From: Astragalus membranaceus
Lineage: Eukaryota > Streptophyta > Magnoliopsida > Fabales > Fabaceae
Reading direction: 5' to 3'
Assembly (NCBI GenBank): GCA_039519185.1
Contig: CM076854.1
Coordinates: forward strand, 152,419,402 to 152,483,401
Length of the DNA stretch: 64,000 nucleotides
Part shown: piece by piece, positions 1 to 13,453 of the stretch
Numbering within the stretch: the stretch's first letter is position 1
Layout: the number at the start of each line of letters is the position of its first letter
Translations under genes and position numbers: made by a program
The notes under the pieces: model-generated
Database searches by the model: none
What the model was told of the DNA's origin: nothing
The model's input: only the letters and a program-made list of their open reading frames with translations

Positions 1-90
1 AATTAAATGCTCTAAATTTTTTTTACTGTGTGTGTTCCTTATATTATCATGTTCCACAAACTATAATTAAGAATAAAGTAGGAAAGTCAC

Positions 91-3000
91 CTCAATTGCA
101 GAACCAATCATGTTGATAAGGCGATCAAATACACTAGTTCTTTCAGCTTCAAATGATTTCCAGTGGAGAAGACATTTGTAAATGGTAAATGCAGCAATAG
201 GCTTTCCGTGATTGAAACCAATATTTTTATCAACACAGTTGACAAGTGAATCAACACTCTCCTACATTGAAACAAGAGTTTGAAATTTTTTGACAACAAT
301 AAGAGTTTGAAATTGAGAATGGTACTTTTGCCTGAAAAACTATGAACACCAACATAATTAAATTCCTAATTATAAGCACATACATGATGTCGTTCAATGT
401 AAGATCTCCTCAATTTAGAGTCAGATTCTGTACCAAATTGTTTAACAGGTGTAGCATATATATCCTGGAAAGACAAATCATTTTATATTCCATTAAACAT
501 GGTCATTAGTAAAAAAAACAGGCACATAGAAATAAAAGCAAACAATGTACTTACAACACTTATCTGTTCTTCTGCCAAATGGTGACCATTTTCCAACTTC
601 TGCATATCAAAATGTCAATATTCTGAACAATAAATACTTAAAAACAGAGAAGGGGACTTACATAATTTAGCTGGTATAAATTACCTCCGCCGATGCAGGG
701 GTAGAGAGGTGTTCCGCTATTGTTTTCACAGATGAGTTTAACAGAGATTGTTTTTGAAGAATATGATTTGCAGATTCCATGTCTGTGTATTTCTCTTCAA
801 GCCTATCAATATTGAATAAGACATAAAAATGGTCACGATGACAGAGATCTTGTAACTATTACTGCTAAAACACTAGAGAGGAGAACAACTCAGTTAAATC
901 TTTATCTGATATCATCGAGGCTTAATCATGTACAAACCTTTGCATAGAAGTCTTCAATTGTATTATTTTTGACTCTGCATCCAAAGCTTGCTTCAACCTT
1001 TCTTCACTAATTTTGTTTGCCTCTTCATACTTTTTTTCCGTTTCATCAATTTTCGTTTCTAGTGAACTCACCAAGTTCTGAAACAAACTCCAGGAAGCTT
1101 TATATTAGTTATATAATTATGTAACCTATCTTTTGCAAAAATATCAAAATCGTACCATCAATATACTAAAATTTTCTTTAAATAAAGTGCAGATATTTAT
1201 GCTCATAAGTCATAACCACCTTCAGTTTCTCATTTTCACTACTGAGCTTCTCCAACAAAGCATGGTCAACAACTGGAACCTCCTGTATGACAGGAACTAC
1301 CTCCACCATTCTTTTCGTAGTCTCCTGCTCCTTTTCAAGTAGTAATTTAGTTTCTTTAAACTGAAGTTGCATCTCTTGCAAAGCTGACTGTAATCTTTCA
1401 TTTTCTTTTGCTTTTGCATCTTCCATGTCCACCTATATTTAATAATAGAAATTTATGGCAAAGTAAGATACTAAATTTTGTATTGCCATTTTCTTACATC
1501 TTTGTCAGAAAAAGCAGACAAAAAAACTCTCTTCACCAATTACACAAACCAATATCATCCCATGAGTATTGGTAATATAGTTCTAACAGAGAACACTACA
1601 ATATTTTACTGACACTAATTTGGGTTGTTAACTCATACTGCTGGAAATTTGCCAGTTTACCACGGTAAAATGACTTTAGTTAGCAGTTAGTACTAGCAAA
1701 AACCATAGTTATTTACCCTTAAACGTTTTTCCAGCTGCAACCTTAATGTGAGGTCTTCAACTTGCTTTTCAAGCTTATTTTTGGCAGCTTGGAGAGCCCC
1801 AGTTTCTCTTGCAGCCTACAACCAAAAAAAAATGCCAGTCACCAAATGGGAAAGCAAAAGAGAATAATGCAGTCAATCAATCATAAGATCTAATAATTTT
1901 AAACGATTCCCCTCCTCACCATAAAATGGCATATGCCCTATTTTTGTGCGAAATGCATATAAAACTGACTCTTACTGTGAATGCATATAAAACTTACTGT
2001 TACGAATTTCAATCTAGCATTTTTTAAGGTTCAATGATTACAGATTCCCCTATAGTTTGTAAATGAGTTCTAGAAGCTTTTAAGTTAATTTCCTGGTACA
2101 AACGACCTAACTTTTTGTTAGCATTCTACTATGTTTTGAATAATATAATCTAGTAGAGGTGATCAGTATCACATATGACATATGTGGATAAAAAAAGGTG
2201 CTTACCATCTTGAGATTACGCAGTTCACGCCGGGCAACTTTTCCTCTCCATGCACATTGTGTTGTAATTGCTGCCTTTCTTAATTGCGTAAAATGAAGTT
2301 GTGCCATGCATTTCCTGCTGTGGCTCTGCAAGACACAAATTCATCAAATTTCAAAGAGCAAACTATTTGAAACCAAAACAAATAACGCCAAGTTCACCAA
2401 CAATGATTTTTTATAGGATTATGAACAACAATGAGAGTACAAATTTTTAAATATCTTATAATGACAATTCTTCAAAATATTCCCTACCTGTATGACAATT
2501 GCTGCATTATTCCGCCTTCTAAAGTTTAGCTCACGACAAGCAGCCATCACCCGCATACCAGTTTGGATAGAGACAGCAGAGGCATACAATTTTCTGTATG
2601 CCTTCCTAGCAAAATGCATGCGAAAATTCCTTTGAATCAGCAGACTAGAAGCCTCCTTCCGCAGTCCCTCATAAAGTTGCCTAGCAAGATGTCCTGCAAT
2701 AAGTACAAAGAAGTCATCAGATTCCACTAGTCTAAGTTGTTCCCCAAATTCATCCCGTGAGCTAATATGTCAAGAAGCAATGCGCAGAGACCTCTGCATG
2801 CAGCTTGAATCTGCACAGCTGACAAACGAAGCAAAATGAAACTGCGACGGGCCAAATAGGAGCGAACTTTCCTCTGAATAATGCTTGCTGACTTTCCTAA
2901 GATCTCACTTCTTCGGGTGTCTAGTTCTGCCATTTGGCCAGCTCGAAGAAACACCTTTGTTTTACCAATCTGTGTGAATAACCAATAAATTTAAAAAACA

Positions 3001-6000
3001 TAATATACACCTGTAAGGCCAATTCGCAATCACCTAATGCAATGGTATGGTAAACTTCATAGCAGTAACTACAGATGAGAATTATTAGCAATTCAGGTTT
3101 GTAATGCACTTGACAGACATGAAATATTAATATTCCTAAACAGAAAGCACAGTTTCAAAATCAACTGCCAACAAAATAGTAGTGAATCTGAAGCACACAA
3201 GGAAATTAGAAAAGGAAAGGTTACCGGTTCTCCCAGTCCCAAAGAATTAAAGGTTCAACCACATAGTAATAGTTACCTGATAACCTTCAAGTCCAACATT
3301 TTTTAGGATCCTCTTGCAAGCAGTGACCTCATCAGAACTAACATAATTAAAATATGAAATAAGTCAGCATTTTTAGCATAGTAACTAACATTTCTGAGGA
3401 GGAGGAGGATGAGATGCATAGATACCTTCCATCCAATGCTTCAGGTGCGAGAAGGCCAAATCGATCCACAAATTCATCAAAAAATTTTCTAGTGGGATAC
3501 CCGGCACAGCTAATCCTAATCGCCTCCATGACTCCCTAAAACCAGATAAACTATGCTAGTAAGCATTAACTCAGATAATCTCGGCTTGAACTTCAATTAC
3601 AGCATGAAGTATATAGAAATGTTGACAGACTTACCCCACAACGCAGTTGCTGCAAAACATTTTTATTCTCAAAAACTGCTGGCTTAAGAAGATTATTGGG
3701 TTTCACACATCGAATGTAGTGTGGCTCAGTGGCGCTTAGAGTTTCAAGTAAAGATTGCAATTGTTGCTGCAGGACAAATGAAGAGTTTTACAACCCCAAT
3801 ATTAAGTAAGAAAGACATATTAGTTGTTTTCCACACACAAAAAACACCTTAAATCTGGAACCTATGGAAGAGAACTTTGATTGTTTGGAAGTTTCCTCGG
3901 GTGAAGGTGGAAACAAGCCCGATACAAAGGGGCATTTAGAAGCATAAAGAAGTGCCTGGTGTTCTGCAACAACATAATCTTTGTTCTTGTCAAGGAACAA
4001 TTCAGTTTGATAAGTGACCTACAAAAAAGAATAAACAAATCAGATCTAGCATTCTGGACCTATATTATGACATCTATGTATCCTATTTATTATATTTCTG
4101 AACTAAATATTACAACTTTTCCAACTTACATCACCAGCATAATGGCAAATTGTGAAGTCACTTTGTGATAACTTGGGTTTGCTAAACCTTTTATGGTTTT
4201 TGAAGGTCTGATACAGCTTTTGGGCAAAAGTTTCATGTGTTGATCTAGGAAACATACTGCATAAAAAACCACATACAGCTATCTGAGCATCAATAAAAAT
4301 AATCACAAAAGAATATATGGGTTATCAGTACAAAGTATACCAAGCTTCGTCCAAAAGAGCAACGATGCCACCAGGTTTCTGAAAATGAATGCACGACAAT
4401 TCAAAAGTTAAAAAAAATCAAATGATAAATAATCAATTCATTAGTGACAAAATGCACAAATACAATCATGTTATCAGTCTGCAAAAAAGAATAATGGCAA
4501 AATCAAGAACAACACCTTGAAAACGTACAAGATTATTTCCCTTCTAAGGGAAGAGTTCGAAGGGTTGATTTATTTACACTCAACGAGCATTTTATCAAGG
4601 TAACCAGACTTACCATTTTTTTAATCAGGTCATGAATACAACCTAGTCTCCAGATAGATATTAAATTCACATCTTACAGGTTTCCATTCCTTTAATTTAA
4701 CACATAAACAAAAATAGTTGTCCCTTTTATGCCTATCACTTGATTTGAAGGAAAATATTCAAACAGCTTCTTCCACATCAACTGTGATTTTCCAACAATT
4801 TCCTTTCATTTTGAAGGATAGAAAGAAAGAAAGAGTACCACGAAAGAAATTGAAAAATTTTAGGCTTGTTTAGTTTGAGAAAACATTTTTCACTGTCTCA
4901 TGTACAACTCTTTGAAAACAGAAACAAAGTTACATTTTGGTAATTAAAAATGAAAATAAAAACACTTTCTCAAACAAATAAGCCCTTAAGTTGACAGGTA
5001 ATAACAACTGAAAAACGAATGGAGAAAGCATTGAATTGCCAAAACTGTCTACTGTTGTTAGGTTTGTAAAAATAAAATACACTACCATACAAAGCATGAA
5101 AATTAAGTTTTTGGCATACAATGTAACTTAATCGCATATTATCAATAAATAAGTCACAACATCGAAAAGTTTGAGCTCGATACCCTCAGGTCACTAAGAA
5201 AATAAATGTATGGGGTTCGATTGTCAGAAAAGTATCAACTGAACATGGGAGCTTGCTTTGAAAATATCATTTATAATTTTTTAAAAGGTAAATATTTATC
5301 AAGATTTCTAGATTAAAATAAAGTGTTTTCTCTGGGGAAAAAAGAGACCATTTTATCTCTTAAAAGCGTATCTAATTATATACAATTTCACTAATTTTCA
5401 GAACCAGCACACACATGGTGAATATAATAGCACTCAAAATATTCAAATGTATGAATTACTTTTGAATGGTTTTTGGGTACATCCAAAAGTCCTACACCCA
5501 AGTCCCCATGTTCCCAGGCCATCTTAACTCCCTGATACTAAAGCAATTTTAGTCAATTTAAAGTAATATGACAGTAAAACTTTATTGTTTAGTGTCTCTT
5601 CCTTTGATGTCTTTGAAATAACAACTTAATCCTAAAAGGGCTGTGAAGTCAGTAAAGATTCCAGATGTCTTAACCAGCAAAAATGCTGCCACACCATATT
5701 TCCACAACCCAGCAGGCCAATTTATCATTCTGATCTACAGCCACCCATATTAAACTGAGCTCGAGAGTTGAATCATAACCACCAGTGTACATCACCACAG
5801 TTAATAATTAATATTTAGCACAATTGAATATCTTATATAAAATCATGCAATAAGAGATAAAGCCAAACAACAAAAGCATTGCCGAGTTAGAAGGAAAAAC
5901 CTTTTCGATCAGATCCAGAATATCTTGATTGTCCACAAATTCAATGTAACTCCAATCAATTTCTTCTTTTTTGTATTCTTCTTGCTCCATTTTGAAAACA

Positions 6001-9000
6001 TGCTGTAACACAATATTTAAACATTACAATAGCATGTTAGGTAAAAAAAAGTGATTGTATTGTCTGTTTCAAATGTACAAGCAAGAGATATGAGCAATTA
6101 TAAAGAAAATGATATCTCTTTCATTAACAAACCTGATTAAAATGTTGCTGAAGCTTCTCATTGGTCAAATTAATACAAAATTGCTCAAAACTGCAAAGCA
6201 CACATAATAACAGGGGTAATCTGAGTGATAAAATAGAATACCATGTTACCAGAACGTAAATTAACAGGGAAACCAAACTAGCAAAGGGAATTATCACAAG
6301 CATTCTAAATCACAAGCCAAGTTGAACCAAGGATGGTCCAAATGATATCACCATTTCAATATAGAATCTCAGAATGACAACTACTTGAGGAGGACATCAT
6401 TGACTCCAAACAATCTGTGAGTTTATAGGAGTAAATGTTTACTTGAAGAGAGTGACCCGTGATAATTATACAGTAAAAGGTGTACCAGTTACACACCTGT
6501 TAGTCTTGAAACTCTCAAACCCGTAAATATCGAGCACACCAATTAAGGATTTTGACTCAGGATCTTGACCAATGGAATCATTTATATTATTAACCAGCCT
6601 GCAAAAGAATGACAGAAAATTACAGAAGAGATTAATACTTGGAGCAAATTGACTGAATTTTCCAGCAACTCTCTAGCCAAGGTTCAAAACAATATATCTG
6701 ACCAATCTGCTCTGCCCACAGACTTACCAGTCAAACAACCTTGTATATACAATCTTAGCCAAAGCATCTCGGCTGAGTGCAGCTGCTTCAGGATCTAGCC
6801 ATTTTGTAATTGTTTCATCGCGAGTAACAATTACACGTTTGCAAAGAGAATCTTCAAGTGCCTTTGCATCACACCTGAATAAAAATTGAGTCAAGGTGGA
6901 AAAGATATAAAATGTAAACCTTGAAACAGTGCAAATGTTCAATGTTTGCTCACATGAAAAGCTCAGCTGCAGTCTGTAGATGGAACCGAGATTTTTCATC
7001 TTTGGGCATAGATGAATCCATCTCTTTCCCTTTCACAAACTCAATGTTTCCAAGATGCAAAATTGCAGCAATAACTTGAAATATTCCATCCTGGAGAGTG
7101 GTGGGATACAGGCAAAAACAAAGCATTGAATCAGAGATCATACTTGAAATCACTAATCATGAAATGAAAGAAACTTACAGTAAAATACCTGCTCCTCAGA
7201 ACTTATTCCAACAACATCCATTGCCCTCCTTGTAGCACTATATTCTTTAGATTCATCAACCCCTTCCAACTCAAAGCAATTTGATTGATTCAGATAATGA
7301 AATGTTCTTGGATGTCCTAATCTGTACTTCTTAACTTCCTGTAAAAAATTATTAAAAAGATCTGGAAAAATTAAAGCACAAACCCCAAGTGTCAAGTATA
7401 GTGCTCAAATGGAGGATTAAGGACCAAGTTACATTAAATCATTTTGCCAACCCAGACCATAAAAACAACCATGGTGCAACTCACAAATCTGTTTATAACT
7501 CGTCATTCCCAATAGACAAATATATATTCACAAAACAAGGAAGCAATGTTACTCCAAAACAAATAAAAACCATAAAGATGTCAAATCAGGCAAAATGAAA
7601 TCCTGACATGCTAAAGTTCCATCACCCGACTTCCATCTTCCACTAATATGTTAGAATGAGCATTTATAAAATACATAACCCCAAGCTCAGAGACTCTTAT
7701 CCCTCAACACAGGGTCACAATTAATGAGTAACACCAACATGCATTATCATGATTATGCAAAAAAGGCACATCTTACAACAAACAATTTATACTTAACCAT
7801 ACTAAAGATGAATAAAAGAAAGGAAAACAACTCCTATTTTCTTTCAAAACATTCAACAGGTCCATTGCCAGACAGTTTTTCCAATGGTAAGTCAGATTTT
7901 ATGATCCAATGTAGAACCAAATTAATATAAACAAAAGGAAATCATTACCTCCGGAGGTGCAGCACAAAGCATGTAAAAACAATGATAATTTCTCTCTGGA
8001 TCTGACACCTGGCAAACACGTGATCTTTCCAGCAGATAAGTTCTGATAGCAGCACCTGAAATTCTTCCCTTTTGATCGAATTGAATCTCCACAAACTTAC
8101 CAAAACGACTGCAGAATTCACAAGTGAGAAGAAAAAAAAATATGGTATGGTATAAAAATTTGCATATAGTTAAAACTTAATATTTCTCACCTTGAATTAT
8201 TGTTTCTGACAGTCTTTGCATTGCCAAAGGCTTCTAAGACAGGATTTGACTGCAAATCAAGGCAAAAAAGGACAAAAAAAGGTCTAGTTTAGTGGACGTA
8301 AGTTAAGGTTGTAATAATTTTAGATGCCAAGTGAGATTAACAAAATAAATAATTAATGGCAGTCAAATCAGCTTGCCAAACTAAATTTGTGAAGATATAA
8401 TTCTCTCACCTCCAGGACTTTTTGCTCAACAGTTCTACCTTCAGCAGCAGCAGCTCTACCCCCCATGTAAGCAAGATATCGCATGAGTAACTTAGTACTT
8501 TCTGTTTTACCGGCCCCACTTTCACCACTAACCAATATTGCCTGGCTGATTCCCTCATTTATCATAAGCCTAAATACAGAATAATTTATATAGTCAGATT
8601 GGTAGCCTAATAGCATGCTTTACTTACAGGATGTATATGAAAATTACCTATATGCTGCATCTGCAACAGCAAAGGGATGTGGACTTAACTCACCAAAAGC
8701 CGCACCTTTATATTGTGCCATCATATGGCTATCATATAAATGAGGAAGTTTTACGAAAGGATTCACAGCAATCAATATATTCCCAGTGTAAGTCTGGAAG
8801 AAAAAGATTGATATTGGACATGTTAATATAGTATGAAAACATGAAGATACTAACAAAACAAATTGAAGGGCTACATATCCCCCCCCCCCCCCACACACAC
8901 ACACACGGCCGAAACAATCTTAGGAGAGTTGCCAACTGAAATGCGTACGTAAATTTCATTGATATCGTATCTCGATCTCAGATTATACAGGACTCCAGGT

Positions 9001-11103
9001 TCATGCAGGTATGCAAGCTTTGTCATATCATCCACTCCACTTGGTGGAACTTCAGTATCTTTATGATAAATACTGGAAGCTTTAACAACAACCTACAAAT
9101 TGTGAAACAGACATGTATGGGGCAATAACTCACAAATCAAATAGCATCATAAAGTTCCAAATTCTGAGTTGAGTTAAAAAGAAAATGCATGTCTAGTGTA
9201 CAACAAATAAAGTGAGGGCATCCCACAAGACAAGTACAAATAGTTTTACTAAGCCACCCTATCTTCATTATGATTTCCTCCGAAAAATCCCACTAGTCAA
9301 AGAACAAGATTAACTTTTAGCAAATATTACAAAGCATACTCACCGTCTTCCCTGAAGTGCAAAGGACTTTGACTTCTTCTCCATTGACCCGCAAGACCTC
9401 GCCATCTATCCAAGCTACATCAGAATCCTCCACCCAAACATGGGTCCCAACTATAGGATTGGCAGTAGCAGCCTACAACATGAACAGTGTAACAAGTCAC
9501 AACTTAACTGTATGAACTATTAACTGAATCCAAATTCCTTTCCTCTAATGAAATTTATGCATAATCGAGCAACTGGGTGAAACTCAAACCACTGGATAAA
9601 AGGAAAAGTCAAACCATCTTACTTTGAATCCCACAGAAGTACTAGAAATGTGAAAGGAACCAAAACAATATGAAGAAACCGACGAGAATGAGAATCTGTA
9701 TTGAAAATTCATTATATTCAGAGGAAGAACCCTCTGTAACAGAAATGAAATGAAAGAAAACTATGGCAATGGTTGGAGACTAGCTCCTGATAAGATGGAG
9801 AAATAGTAAAAGATGATCAAGAAATATTAATAAGATGGAGCCAACTCTCCTTCTCAGCGTAACCTCCCAAATACTCAAATTCCTAATCGGTTACCCCTCT
9901 CTTCCTTGTAATTTTCCCTCTCTCCTCAAGCACAGCCAAGTGTTTCCTCCCTCTTGCCTCTTCAGTCTTGGACTTCTCCTCTTATGCACATGCTGAACGG
10001 GGTTATCAAAATATAACTCCACATGCACTCTTGGAAAAGCAATTAAACAGAATATCTAGTTTTCTTACAAAACAGCATCAATGAAATTCTAACTATAAAC
10101 CCAGTAGTTGAAAAGAAATAAATCAATGAAGGATGTCTGTCAATCAAAGTCGCTCAATGTAAAACAGTTTTCCTCACCCAACAGTTATGGCATGAAAAGC
10201 AGGTTCTAGCCGTATTAGAAGGATACGTGTGGGAGCATTTAGTATTGAAGTAAACATTGATATCAACCAAAATTTAAAAAAAAAAAAAGAAATCTGAGGG
10301 AAATAGGTGCCAATTGCCAAACAAGCTAAAGATTCATAGACTAATCAAGCTTCATGGAAAATAAGGAAGGCAACATTAATAATAAATTATTTATATTAAC
10401 TAAAACAAGACTAGCCAAGGAAGCGTGGCTTAGTTGGTAAGATGTTTCACCGACGCCCAAAAGGTCGTGGGCTCGAGTCATAGAATGGGAAACAGGGGAA
10501 CCACTAATGATTCCGTAATTATGATGAAAATCACTCCGAGATCAAAAACCACCAAATTAGTTTTGTAAGGAGACATGTTAATTTCGCTGCTCATAATTTA
10601 GCTAAAGCGGCAATAACTTATGCTAGTCACCGCGTTTTTCATTTTATTCCAACCTGCATAGTAGACTGTCTTTTATGGAAATGAATTAAGTTTCATCTGG
10701 TAAAAAAATGAAAATCAGTATCCACTACAGAATTGAACTCCTACACTATCAGCTATCAATAAAAAATAGGCACATTGACAAAAAGTAGAAGCACTGCAAT
10801 TCTATCTACAAGAGATTGACAAAAAGAAATCACATTATCAGTTCTAATTCTAAGATAAAAGAAAGACCCAAATCGGTTTTATATGCTATAGAGCAGATGA
10901 GATGAGTTCATCAACACAGTACAATAATAGCCCCATTTTCATCAATAAAAGGAAAACCACAACCCCACCATCTAAGAAAAATAAAATCATTTCAACAAAA
11001 GGAGTTTTCAAGTCAATGAAATGGAATGAAAGTAGACTTCAAATTCACTAAACCAAAACCACGAGAAAAATAAAATCCAAAGGAATGAGGAAATCAATAC
11101 CAT
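91..11103 (-). CDS. Class XI myosin heavy chain (C-terminus off the left edge)
   Basis: Actin-based motor that moves organelles and vesicles along actin in plant cells. I traced 28 coding exons after the start: 9344-9472, 8949-9092, 8648-8793, 8410-8569, 8191-8249, 7949-8108, 7189-7338, 6954-7090, 6728-6874, 6497-6598, 6133-6190, 5901-6002, 4341-4378, 4130-4256, 3848-4018, 3635-3766, 3426-3535, 3277-3337, 2792-2969, 2488-2693, 2206-2325, 1717-1815, 1220-1432, 938-1077, 685-802, 555-599, 384-464 and 91-261. All have GT/AG borders and all phases agree, giving about 1169 residues of a family usually near 1500. Domains in order: SH3-like N-terminus (about 8-55), P-loop GESGAGKT (156-163), switch I SSRFGK (about 213), switch II DIYGFE (435-440), motor end near 735, about six IQ motifs (737-880), coiled coil (881 to about 1055), start of the globular dilute tail ([20 protein letters not shown]). 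No stop or frameshift seen, so it looks functional. Subclass (XI-K, XI-2, etc.) not assigned. Confidence 0.97.
4379..5900 (-). other. Long myosin intron, no other feature seen
   Basis: A 1.5-kb AT-rich intron between the exon coding the segment that ends DLIEK and the 38-bp exon that starts KPGG. Neither strand shows a convincing gene or transposon terminus. Confidence 0.8.
8879..8906. repeat. Poly(C)/(CA)n microsatellite in a myosin intron
   Basis: About 14 C followed by about seven CA units, in the intron between exons 8949-9092 and 8648-8793. On the gene strand it reads (TG)n then poly(G). Likely length-polymorphic. Confidence 0.95.
10422..10710 (+). mobile_element. tRNA-derived SINE in myosin intron 1
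   Basis: The segment starting near 10425 has a pol III box A-like sequence (TGGCTTAGTTGG) and, about 45 bp on, a box B-like sequence (GGGCTCGAGTC), the layout of a tRNA-related SINE head, followed by a non-tRNA body to about 10.7 kb. It lies in sense opposite to the myosin gene. Ends and target duplication were not resolved, so the span is approximate. Confidence 0.55.
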
Positions 11104-11255
11104 TTTCTGATAGAAATCTCAGCTGACAACCGGATCTACCTCCAATGGCTACTCTACTCAAAAAATGAAAGATCTTAGCACTTCTCCACCACGCTTTCCC
11201 CAGCACAAATACGCAAAGGAAATGCGTATGAACTGAATAAAGATAATGTGGATTA
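11101..11255 (-). other. Myosin XI exon 1: 5'UTR plus the ATG
   Basis: The start codon is the complement of 11101-11103 and the donor (GTATTG) follows it at once. Exon 1 therefore supplies only the initiator methionine and exon 2 (9472 downward) opens with GCTGCTACTGCC. I chose this start because exon 2 is open in phase 0, the class XI N-terminus begins almost immediately in it, and exon 1 ends exactly in ATG. The upstream end of the UTR is a guess; no convincing TATA box was fixed. Confidence 0.75.
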
Positions 11256-11263
11256 AAAAACAA

Positions 11264-12420
11264 TGAGAAGCTTCAAATTGAAAAACCCTTCAAAACTTTT
11301 GAAGCATCGAAAAATCCCCAAGTTTGCTGCTACTACGGGTTTACAGAGCAGAGCTAGCTTCTACAGTTTCTACTATGGGTTTTATTTGGTTTGGAGTTCA
11401 GGGCGTATTCTTTCCTGTACTCTCGGTGCAATGTCATGTGATTATTTGATTCCCTTTATTTTTTATTTACCAAATTTGACTAGAAGTTTACTTGGTTAAT
11501 TTACTTGGTTAAGAAATCACAAATGATGTTGTTGATTGATGCCATTTGGATTAATCAATAGCGTTGTTTTGTTAGGCAATGTTTTGCAATAATAATTTAT
11601 CTGATAAACTTTTTTTTAAGTGTTTGATAAGATTAGTTTATAATATTTTTTAATTAGTTTATAATATTTTTGGAAATTCTATTTAAAGTAATATTAAACT
11701 TATAGTTTATAGTATTAATTTTTCTCTCACTTTTTACTTTATTATTTTAATTAAATTTTTAATTTATTCTTTATTAAATGAATTTTTTATCTTATTTTTA
11801 AGTATTAATTGCAAATGTTCATTTATATCATTTTATATTTATGAGTTAGTTCAACACGAATTTAATTAAATACTTTAAATTCAATTCACTAATTTAAATT
11901 TAAATGTTTGAAGTAAAATAAAATGAGTTTGTAAAAAAAAAGCGAAAAAAAGGGATTCATTTACCCAAAAAGTTGAAACGTTTCCTTGTTGTATAGGTGG
12001 CATTCCGTAAATACCCTTATGTTTCCTTGTTACAGGAAAATAAAATGAAACTTTACCCTGGTATGTTATGCACGCGGCATTCCATAAATGCCCCTAAGCG
12101 TGTGTGTATAAATAAATTACGATACCTTTTCATTACAACGTTACAATTAGTCGCAAAGTTGTCCAAAATCTTACATTATATGATTAAAAAAAGTTAAATA
12201 TTTGAGGCGCTAAATTGCGCCCATCATGGTAGCCAACATCTTTGGATGATGATGGTCCCATGCTTTGTTTGCTTTGCTTACGTGTTTTTTTGTTTGGATG
12301 TGTTGTCTAGCATTTTCATTTTTGTTTAAAAATGTAACTTAATAATTAGCATCTGTATGTACTAAACGATACTAAGAGAGAGCTTTGACAGAAATAACTT
12401 TTTTTCCGCCAAATGACGTG
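11264..12420. other. AT-rich upstream region of the myosin gene
   Basis: About 1.1 kb, strongly AT-rich from 11.6 to 11.95 kb, without a supportable gene. It should hold the myosin promoter (- strand), but I cannot point to individual elements. The short ORFs here are not gene-like. Confidence 0.6.
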
Positions 12421-12423
12421 TTA

Positions 12424-12500
12424 AACAGAGGTGAAGGACCAAAATGAAACGAAAATGAAACATGAGGGACCAAAGCGGACAAAAAAAAGATAAAGATCAT
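12424..12500. repeat. Fragment of a Mutator-like terminal inverted repeat
   Basis: The stretch GTGAAGGACCAAAATGAAAC through the GACAAAAAAAAGATAAAG part closely matches the right terminal inverted repeat of the complete Mutator-like element at 19081-20113 (around 19.99-20.06 kb). No partner terminus was found nearby, so it is a remnant. Confidence 0.7.
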
Positions 12501-12667
12501 GAAGAAGGCAAAAACGAGTGCTAATGTTGAATTGCAATTGGTGTTGGTGGAGGAAAATGAGGGAAATGATGGTCAATTCAAAGGTCAATGGTTCGTGAGT
12601 CTTCCGCGCATACTACTAGAAGCAATTCAAATTGAACAAAATGTGGAAACCCAATATTGATTTATGA

Positions 12668-12907
12668 TACTAAGGAATTCCTTAGTAATAATTACTAAAT
12701 TTTTCGGTGATCATTATACAACAATTCAATGGTTAGTACATACTAACCATAATTTAGTGTTTGTGTGGTGAGTGAGCGGGTAAATGAAAACACTAGTTAG
12801 TACATACTAACCACAATTTAGTGTTGGTGTGGTCACCAAATTTTTTCATTGATGGGGAAATGACTATTATGCTCATTTAGTAACAATTACTAAGGAATTT
12901 CTTAGTA
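12668..12907. mobile_element. MITE of about 240 bp with inverted termini
   Basis: The left end (TACTAAGGAATTCCTTAGTA, then ATAATTACTAAAT) and the reverse complement of the right end (TACTAAGAAATTCCTTAGTA, then ATTGTTACTAAAT) match over about 33 bp with few differences. The termini are themselves palindromic. Inside, a segment of about 37 bp (TTAGTACATACTAACC followed by ATAATTTAGTG or ACAATTTAGTG) occurs twice, near 12730 and 12797. No coding capacity. The target duplication is unclear, so no superfamily is given. Confidence 0.75.
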
Positions 12908-12946
12908 CTCTAAGTCGGACTCCCCAAAAGTGTGTTTGGATAAGAT

Positions 12947-13453
12947 ATTTTTAGAGGATGGTGTAATTTTTGGAGGGAATTGAAATATTTTAGGTTTTTA
13001 TCTAGAGAATGAATTATTTCTCATTCAATTTTCTAATCTTGAGGATATAGTAATTTCTTTACGAGGAACCTTGGATGACCTGTGATCATTACTTGTTAGC
13101 ACAGGTTGCGATATGGATTCAATCTCATAGTTTATCGATCAAGTATTATGATCAACACATAAACTAAAAAATTTGGAAACACAATGGGGACTATAATTAC
13201 AATCCCCGGCAACGGCGCCAAAAACTTATTGTGTGAAAACAATATGTACAAGTATACACAGTCGCAACAAGTAATAAAGAGTAAGTAGAAATCGTTCCCA
13301 CGATGATTGTTGAGTTCTTTTCTATATTTAATTACCAAGCAAGCTAGTGAGTAAAAGAAAAGTAAAATAACAAGTTGTAGAACCCAAATTTATCAACAAA
13401 CAGCAAGTAAAATAAAGGATTGGTGGAAATCCAGAATGAGAGTAAGTTGGGAC
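12947..13453 (-). repeat. LTR-retrotransposon leader, primer site and LTR fragment (copy 1)
   Basis: Contains about 250 bp of leader, a primer-binding site (13202-13220, complementary to the 3' end of tRNA-Asp) and the first 220 bp or so of a family A LTR (from 13227). Matching LTR sequence stops at 13453, where unrelated DNA begins. The same module recurs at 14631-15160 with more than 90% identity by eye, so this is a direct duplication, not a complete element. Confidence 0.8.

Noticed and set aside
4930..5121. Small hydrophobic ORF in a myosin intron
   Set aside because: AT-rich intron sequence without homology signs; the gene's splice sites explain the region.
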